Of a stretch of 64,000 bases of DNA, positions 57,270 through 64,000 are shown piece by piece. Both the position numbers and the translations under genes were made by a program. Origin of the DNA: Phragmites australis. Its lineage: Eukaryota; Streptophyta; Magnoliopsida; Poales; Poaceae. The stretch is taken from contig NC_084921.1 in the NCBI RefSeq assembly GCF_958298935.1, positions 33,048,001-33,112,000 of the forward strand, written 5' to 3'. Numbering within the stretch: the first letter of the stretch is position 1; the number at the start of each line of letters is the position of its first letter. Under the pieces are notes generated by a model that saw only the letters and a list, made by a program, of their open reading frames with translations, searched no databases and was not told the DNA's origin.

Positions 57270-58044
57270 TTGTTGAAAAATTTGGCACTTTTAGGTTTAA
57301 TTTAATCTATAAATAATTCATGAGCGTAAACTGATAAACTAACATGTTGATATTACCAGAGCATTATCTAGTCATGTGTATGAAAGAACTATATATGCCT
57401 ATACCTACTATACTCGAAATTAGTAACCGTAGAAAATAAAGTACGAGTAACATAGTTCTTATATATTGATCCTGCGTTATGGAGGTTGTTGAAGATGCTG
57501 GTTGTACCGTGTTGATGGCATGACGATCCTACTAATAACGTATCGAATTTGTTGACGATGACAGCGGGCAGCGCCAAGCGACCAGAAAGATGAGCTGTGG
57601 TGAAGAACTTTAGCAGTCGTGTGGAGCGTTTCTCAAAAATCTTATTCGCCCTCTCTCGGTACAGAATCTCAAGAGTGAGGTTTTCAGAGAACTGCTATCT
57701 CGGCTGCTGATACATACTAATGTCGGGATGGAGTAGACTACAGTGACAATGTAACAAAAAGAGAAAGAGACAAAACCCTAACTCTTATATAGATCCATAT
57801 AATGAGAACTTTCTTAATTTTGAAGCTACTCTCAATTAGCAATCTATATTATTTGTATACCTAATAAGGTAAGGATCTTTATATATATATATATATATAT
57901 ATAGGGAGAAAACTTCTCAAATTTACCTTTATTAGTAATATAGTACTAATAGATATTAAGCTTAATATGTACCATCTCTACACAGTATGAACCTTTAAAA
58001 ATTATTAGGAATTATTTCATAGGACAACTCCAATAATCATAACA
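57270..58044 (-). repeat. 5' LTR of element H
   Basis: 775 bp, TGTTGAAAAATTTGGCAC...ATCATAACA. It contains a pure (TA)n run at 57881-57902 that the 3' LTR lacks in this length. CGTGT follows. Confidence 0.9.
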
Positions 58045-59004
58045 CGTGTCAAGTCTCCCAACGTGCTTGGGAGTGAGAGAAAGGAGAGACTTCCCGTTGC
58101 ATCTTGCTCTCTTATCTCTCTCTGTCTCTCACTCTCTGCATCGTGGTAACGGAGGAGGCCAAAGGCCATAACCATAGAGTGAAAACCACAGTACAACTAC
58201 AACCAGACCAGTTCCCTGGAGTAGTATTTTTTTTTTCTCTTTTGTGGCGGCGATCAGATCTGGGATCCCCTACCCGTGGGCTGGTAATGATTTGGGGCCC
58301 AGCGCCAAGTCCTCCCTGGGACTAGCCTGCCTGGCGGTGGCAGAGGAGCCGGCCCCTTTGAATGGGGTAGGTGCCCGTCCCATTCATTGCTACCCCTGTA
58401 CACGCAATGGCACAGGCGCACAGCACAGCGTAGCGTAGCGCAGAGTCCTGCCATTCTGTCCAGCTATGCTCTTGGGGGTGACCAGGCCAGATGAGACTAA
58501 GAAAAGTCAAAAGGAAGGACTCCCTCTCCCTGCCTGTTGTAAGTAGAAAAGAGTTTGGACGGCAGAGAGTTCAAAATAGAGACTTAATTGATTAGTTGTC
58601 TGTCATTGTATATCTACACAGAGAGAAGGGACGGAAGTTGTCCGTAGGGAGACATTCCTCCCCAGCGGACAAAAATAACCAATCTGATCTCATCTTGCAC
58701 TTGTCCTCCGACGTTTCATTTGCTCGGAAATCCAACGGTTTTGTGCGCTGTTTGATTCGTTTGGATCCTCCGAGTACACTCCAGGTTCATGTTCGATGGT
58801 GTTTGCGTGTCTTGTCCGGTCCTGCCATTGCCAATTTTGCTCAGTTTGGGCTATCTTTCCTTCGAGGTCCGGTTCAGCCCGCCCTGTTGACGCTCCGTTT
58901 TCCCGCCGTTCTTGGACACGGTCGCAACAGGCTTCAGTCCGTGTAGTGTTTGTGACACGTCGCTGCCTCATGTTTCGGTGGGCATACCTCATTCTAGTGG
59001 CAGT
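58045..59004. other. Unassigned intergenic sequence between H and G
   Basis: Begins with the CGTGT duplication and continues the downstream flank of TTL. CT-rich at 58098-58140, moderately GC-rich thereafter, with short open frames (up to 116 codons at 58596-58946) showing no recognisable domain. Confidence 0.35.
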
Positions 59005-59222
59005 TGTTACGAGTAGACACTTTTTAAGCGTTACTCATATGATCGATTAGATGTTAATTATTAGAAATAATATCTATTAATTATGTTCTTTTATATGATC
59101 GATATGTTCTTCTATATATCTTTCTAGCAATTATAAATATGTAAACACCCCTCCCTATGAATCAATACAAGCAATCACTCTATTATCTACTTCTTTATCT
59201 CTCTACAATTACTTATAATACA
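59005..59222 (+). repeat. 5' LTR of element G
   Basis: 218 bp, TG...CA, with TTATAAATATG at 59131-59141 as TATA box. The 3' part (CTCTCTACAATTACTTATAATACA) resembles the end of the E LTRs. The 5' part has diverged. Confidence 0.75.
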
Positions 59223-61424
59223 TTATCAGACACTTAGTTCTACCGTAAATTGGCTGGACAAGAAGCAACGTCAGAGACACGTAGACCTCGATCTCCTAGA
59301 AGTATCAAGACGATGGCGGCAGCTGAACTTCATTGTTGTCGTGGCCATCCTCTGTGAGCATCAACCGATCTATCATGGTAAGAACAGAAGCATTATGTCT
59401 TCTCTGATGCACGAGGCAGTGTTGATGGCATCCATCCCCAATGGAAGGACTTGACGAAGGCCACCACATGGACCTCTGCACACACCTCTGATGGCTACCA
59501 CGCGGACCTTCGCACGCAATTCTGCGGCCACCATGAGTGCCACCACGCGCTCCACCGACAGCTACCACGCAGGTATCCACGCGCACTCCCATGGCCACCA
59601 CGAGCGCCACCGCGCGCTTCTCCGACGGCAACCATTTGGGCATCCGTGCGCCCTTCTGTGACCACCACGCGCCCTTCTGTGACCACCACGCGCTTCCACG
59701 TGCAACTTCAACAAACGATATGCGCCTCAACGCGTGCCTTCGCCGCCTACCCCCGCGACTGGTGACATCCAGCGACGGCACTCCTCGCGGCACGGTGACA
59801 CACCCGCATCAGCATCGCACATCATAGCGCAGCCTCCATCCTGATTGCAGTCGGCGGTTCTTCGGTAGGCGACGACATCCTGTGGCGGGCCTCATTGCAA
59901 CATGGTGATGCACCCGCAAACAGTGTCACACACCACGACGATGCGGATCTAGTGCATCTTCATGACGGTCTTCGGCGGTCGCCTCATCTATGGGAGCGAC
60001 GCTCAAAGCGGCATGGCGACGCGCCTGCTTTGGCACTGCACGCCATGACCGCGACACAACCTCGGCTGCACAGTGCGATAGCTCCGGGATGACTTTCTAG
60101 CAGCCGCAACATCAAAGGCAAAGGCGGCCCTCATCACGACGCAGTGATGTGCCTGCAAATAGCATCACACTTCGGTAGACGGTGGCTCTTCGGTGGTGGC
60201 CCACATCACGGCGCGACGACGCGCCCGCATCGGAACCGCTCACCACTGCGGCACGGCCTCCATCCCGGTGGACGCAGCTGCTCCACGTGACATTTGGCTG
60301 CGGCCCCCGAACAACCTCCATCCTGGCAGTGGCAGCCCTACGCGCAACGACCACTCCTACTCCTGCCTAGCGGCCTTCACGTGATGGCGCGTCAGCGCCC
60401 AAGCACTCCATGGTGGCGCAGCGTGCAACGGCTGCACTAGGAGCGGACGGTTTGGGCAAACCCTAAATGCTGAACCACCCTATTATACGGCATGGGGAGA
60501 AGTGCACCTAGTTGGGCCTTGGGCCAAAAGGACACCTAGGCTACGCCCCAGGTTTAGCCTGCACAAAAAAAAAAAGAAAAGCCATTCTGCTACTGTCTTG
60601 GGCTAAATAGTAAATGGGCTTCAACCTAGATTCATTTTCGCCTGAAAACTAACACATTGGGCTGGCTATTTCCATTTAGCCCTCTTGGGTCCTAATAAAT
60701 AGATCATATAAATAGTATTATTTGTATTATTTATATTATAGCCCATGTAGTTATTTATAATTGCACCAATTTATGTACTTTTATGAATAAGCATTTCTAA
60801 ACCCAATAAGTGCTAAATTTGTAACATGTTCAATGTATTTGCGTCATTGCATTCACAACAACATGTCTTTAACTTTCCATACTTTAAATTCTTCAATTTA
60901 CTTTTATATTGCAATTGATTACTCTTCGCACTCATATTTTGATTTAAGCCCAAAATTGCTTCATAAAAGCACAAAATGTTTCATTCAAATCGGATTTTCA
61001 TGCAAAATTTTAAGTGATTACCTTAATTTAATATTTGTGAAATACAAGGTAATGGAACTATGACATCTACTACATATTTGTAGATTATCCACTGTTACTG
61101 TGACGTCTATATTTTGTCATCTTGACTTAATGATTACCTTCAACGTGTTGTTCCAAATATTCTATTTAGTATAACACAAGGTAATAGGAACACAGACATC
61201 TACTGACAATTATTAGATTATGCCTCCTACTACTGTAAGGTCTACAGCGCATTTGGTAATTATCTTCAACATGTTAGTTACATAATTTGAGGTCTACACT
61301 ATGTAATTCAAGTCTCAACTTGAATTTACAAAATTTTGCATCATTGTTACAATATTACCATGATGATTTTTAATTTACCAACACTAAATTAATTAAATCT
61401 ATGGTCAAATCCATATAGGATACA
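59223..61424 (+). other. Long leader of element G
   Basis: 59300-60470 is GC-rich with overlapping frames on both strands. It contains a direct repeat of GCGCCCTTCTGTGACCACCAC (59648-59688). 60470-61424 is AT-rich. No recognisable domain. Position, length and composition match the leader of element E. Confidence 0.55.
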
Positions 61425-62170
61425 ATGACCGGCAAAGAGTTCGATGAACTCGCGCTTGACTGTCATAATTACCCAACATAGGCAATGGACGTTAAGGTCA
61501 GTCTTGAGTCCCAAGAAATAGTAGCAACACTTCAACCTCCCCAAGAGGGAGATCCACTGCTAACGGATCAAGTAAAATATTAAGCTTTATACATAACAAG
61601 GTATCATATCCATTCGGATCTCAAATCTGAGTATCTGATGAAAGTGAATCCGAGCACTCTATGACTAGATCTAGATATGAACAACATAAGGCAAAATTGT
61701 TTTTCATGAATGAACACATCTCCGACTATAAGCCTTTAAGTTTGTTGGGGAATACAATCATGGTGTTCATATAATATGCTCAAAATTGCTTTTTGCCAAA
61801 GAATACCAAGCATATTCTGACTTAATACATGCATTACTTTAGGCCGAAAAGCATGATGAACAACTAAGGACTTATCATCAGCGTCCAATTGGCGCTGCTC
61901 ATTTACCTAAAATACATGCTAATGTCCAAAATAACAACAAGTTTGATGGCTCTCTTAGACGCCATCTAAAGAACTTCAATGGTAAACGTAAACGCAACAA
62001 TAAGTAGAAGCCATATGCACCGGATCAACGTAAAGGAATTTTCAAACTTGACAAATCTAATATTTATCGCAAGTGTGGATGCTACAATCACTCCACTTAG
62101 AAATACCGCAACCCAAGATATATAGTTGATCTGCATTTACAATTTGGAAGCACACTTCAATCTTCAAATT
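61425..62170 (+). pseudogene. Element G gag
   Basis: It starts MTGKEFDELALD and continues with EIVATLQPPQEGDPLLTDQ, SEYLMKVNPSTL and GEYNHGVHIICSKL. YQAYSDLIHALL, KIHANVQNNNKFDGSLRRHL and a degraded knuckle CGCYNHST follow. Stops replace Trp codons in two places. The GEYNH region is the uninterrupted version of the site occupied by element F in E. Confidence 0.78.
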
Positions 62171-62487
62171 GAATCCACCAAGAATGCTAGTTGTTCACAA
62201 CATGTTATACAAGAACCAAGTAACAACTAGACTCTTCTGCAATCAGAAGATCCCATGAGCACAGAAAACATGTTTGTCAAATTTGTTTTGCACGACAGGT
62301 TTGGAGATCTTAACTAGTCTCCCAATTTCTTAGGTATCATGTTATCTATGTCCCGTTAAATATTGTACTACAATATTGTATCAACACTATGATACTACAT
62401 AAAGTTTGTATGTATTCTATATATCTGAAAATAATTTTATATTAAGTTTTTTATTTATATATATAGATTTCTATTAGATTCAATCCG

Positions 62488-62937
62488 ATGGAAGAGAAAA
62501 TCTGCTTAGTGGATAGTTGTACCACTAACTCTATAATTAGGGAAACCAAATATTTTCAAACTCTTAAAAAGATTAAAGGAAATATTATGACAATCGCTGG
62601 ATGCAATGCTATGATTGTTGGCATTGGTCGTGCCATGATCACTCTCCATATGGATACTCAAACCATAATCGATGATGCACTATTGAATCCCGATTCAACT
62701 CGTACCCTACTAAGTTATAGAGATATCCATCACAATAGTTTCATATTGAAAACCATGATAAAAACAAAGAGGAATTTCTCCTTAACAAAAAATAACGGAT
62801 ACGGCAAGTCTCTCTATATACCATCTGGGTTGTATTATATATACATCAAATCACGTACCACATATTGCGTACAAAATATTTTTTCTATCTTGATCACATC
62901 AAGACATGACATGATTGCCTTGATCACTCTACCTTAG
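62488..62937 (+). pseudogene. Element G protease and GAG-pre-integrase
   Basis: A 149-codon frame reads KICLVDSCTTNSIIRETKYF, then IMTIAGCNAMIVGIGRAMIT, LNPDSTRTLLSYRDIHHNSF and SRHDMIALITLP. The copia protease D-S-[CGA]-T motif is D-S-C-T. The LLSYRDI and HDM(I) parts are the pre-integrase linker, also seen in element E on the opposite strand (32411-32686). Confidence 0.78.
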
Positions 62938-63099
62938 AGATGACAAGAAAAATTATTAACAATTCTATTGGTCACAGTATCATTTTCCAGAATCTTCATA
63001 TTTGTGTGCACTGCGTGTTTCATAGCAAATTAAATTTTAACACCCTCTTACCTTAAAATTCATAATGCGCCAACTGTTTTCTTAAATGCATTCAAGAAC

Positions 63100-63505
63100 T
63101 TACATGTGGCCCTATTCAACAATTTTATAGACCATCTAGGTACTCAATAATGCCGAATGATGCATCTACAGAATAGTCCCACATGTGTCCTTATCCATAA
63201 GGCACCACACTTTTGCCAAACTCATTGCTCAATTAATTAAAAATAGAGCAAATAATTCTGGACGCATGATTAACTCTATTCACATGGATAATACTATTTC
63301 TTAACGTACATTCAATTATTGTTTGGTTTTGGTGACTATTGCATTAAGTACCCTATGTGCACATTCATAATGATCTAGCTGAATATCTTATCAAGAGAAT
63401 CAATTCGTTTGCATGACCATCCAAAGAATTGCAATTTGCTAACATATTGTTAGCAGCATACGGCCTTACATGCTGCATAATTAATTCAAATTCCTTTAAC
63501 TACTA
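63100..63505 (+). pseudogene. Element G integrase, 5' part
   Basis: Decayed sequence gives HHTFAKLIAQLIKNRANNSG, INSIHMDN and later ITAN-type segments. It matches the rc of element E at about 31950-32100 (for example AAGAGAATCAA, TTTGCATGACCA, GAATTGCAATTTGC). Homology ends near 63505. Confidence 0.6.
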
Positions 63506-63519
63506 TTGACGCAAAAAGT

Positions 63520-64000
63520 TGTCACACCAAAGACATAGAGCACCTCATGTGCAATATCCGATGAGCAGCACCCAGGATGCCCTGGTCGTGGCGCTGCGTT
63601 GTCGGACCTTTGTCGTCACCCACACTTGGGAGGGACCCCGTCGGAGTGTGGGTGACTGGCGGCTTGTCCTTGGTCGTCGAGATCAAGAACAGGAAGCAAT
63701 ATAGATAGGAGAAAGAACGTGACTACAAGAGCTAGGCAAACAACAAAAGATATTATAAATTGTGTTTGATCGATTTGTTGATGTCCTCAATCGGTCATGA
63801 CCCTCTCATATTTAAAGGGCAGCAGGTCTTAGCCGTAAGAGATCGGTACTCTTAATTCAAACCGAATAAGACTTACAGATATGATTTGACTACGCCTACC
63901 TGATCTCCAAACTTTCTATAACAAACATATATTTCATATTTGAACACGTAAAACTCCCATATATCTACCCAAATAAGCTTTAATGTAGTTCGGCCTTCTT
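63520..64000. mobile_element. Probable LTR element start, cut by the window end
   Basis: Homology between G and E stops just before TGTCACACCAAAGAC. The following 480 bases are unrelated to copia E, with a GC-rich first part and an AT-rich remainder, as in an LTR. A 61-codon frame (63519-63704) has no domain. Without the other end this is an inference. Confidence 0.35.

Larger units (their letters stand above)
52051..58044 (-). mobile_element. Ty1/copia retrotransposon H
   Basis: LTRs at 52051-52797 and 57270-58044 start TGTTG and end TAACA. The flanking pentamers CGTGT (52046-52050 and 58045-58049) are identical. The minus strand holds gag with a zinc knuckle, protease, integrase, RT and RNase H in copia order. 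The RT keeps LYIDDILIF, and a 289-codon frame covers the RNase H end. Stops elsewhere and altered protease and integrase motifs show that it is defective. It lies about 390 bases after the TTL poly(A) signal, in opposite orientation, so its LTR promoter reads toward the gene. Confidence 0.93.
59005..63519 (+). mobile_element. Ty1/copia retrotransposon G, same family as E, partial
   Basis: A 5' LTR (59005-59222, TGTTACGAG...TATAATACA) is followed directly by TTATCAGACAC, as in element E. Next come a GC-rich leader of about 2.2 kb, gag from ATG 61425, protease, the start of pol and integrase up to about 63505, where homology with E stops at a probable new insertion. Gag has lost about 100 bases relative to E (KEP...RILQ missing). 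Stops occur throughout. The 3' end is outside the window. Confidence 0.85.

Noticed and set aside
59300..60400. Open frames on both strands in the leader of element G
   Set aside because: Same reason: GC composition and short internal repeats, with no domain and no start preference.

Overview
The window is nuclear DNA of a grass (Poaceae). Three things point there: one spliced gene with a very GC-rich first exon and AT-richer introns and later exons, a dense load of nested plant-type LTR retrotransposons (Ty3/gypsy and Ty1/copia), and DNA transposons typical of grasses (CACTA, PIF/Harbinger-like, hAT-like). The species cannot be told from the sequence. I see no bacterial, phage or CRISPR-type system, and no convincing undescribed biological system. 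The value lies in one clear gene, a well-resolved nest of elements with exact target-site duplications (TSDs), and a few unexplained repeats.

Layout. 619-7243: Ty3/gypsy element A, minus strand, about 0.85-kb LTRs, integrase lost. 7244-13557: Ty3/gypsy element B, plus strand, 5' end missing, its RNase H region split by a 1,068-bp solo LTR (9542-10609, TSD TGTGT). 14041-14215: hAT-like MITE. 14216-16440: unassigned DNA. 16441-23337: degenerate CACTA element (TSD ACT) with TNP1-like and TNP2-like remnants on the minus strand. 23561-25090: simple and segmental repeats. 25091-29346: mostly unassigned. 29347-45898: Ty1/copia element E, minus strand. Its gag is split by a PIF/Harbinger-like element F (33784-42989, TSD TAA), which in turn holds the complete but decayed Ty3/gypsy element D (34297-42783, TSD CCCCC). 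D carries an antisense ORF. 47126-51659: the only convincing host gene, a TPR/thioredoxin-like TTL protein of seven exons on the plus strand. 52051-58044: Ty1/copia element H, minus strand, TSD CGTGT, starting about 390 bp after the gene's poly(A) signal. 59005-63519: Ty1/copia element G, plus strand, same family as E. 63520-64000: probably the start of another LTR element.

How the parts relate. The TTL gene sits in a roughly 13-kb island between two oppositely oriented copies (E and G) of one copia family. G is an empty-site paralogue that supports the F insertion into E. The transposon genes are nearly all broken by stops and frameshifts, and several catalytic motifs are altered, so none looks autonomous. 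Host candidate regulatory sequence (palindromic G-box and TGACGTCA motifs at 28389-28441) lies beyond E and would be about 2.1 kb upstream of the TTL TATA box if the E nest were absent.
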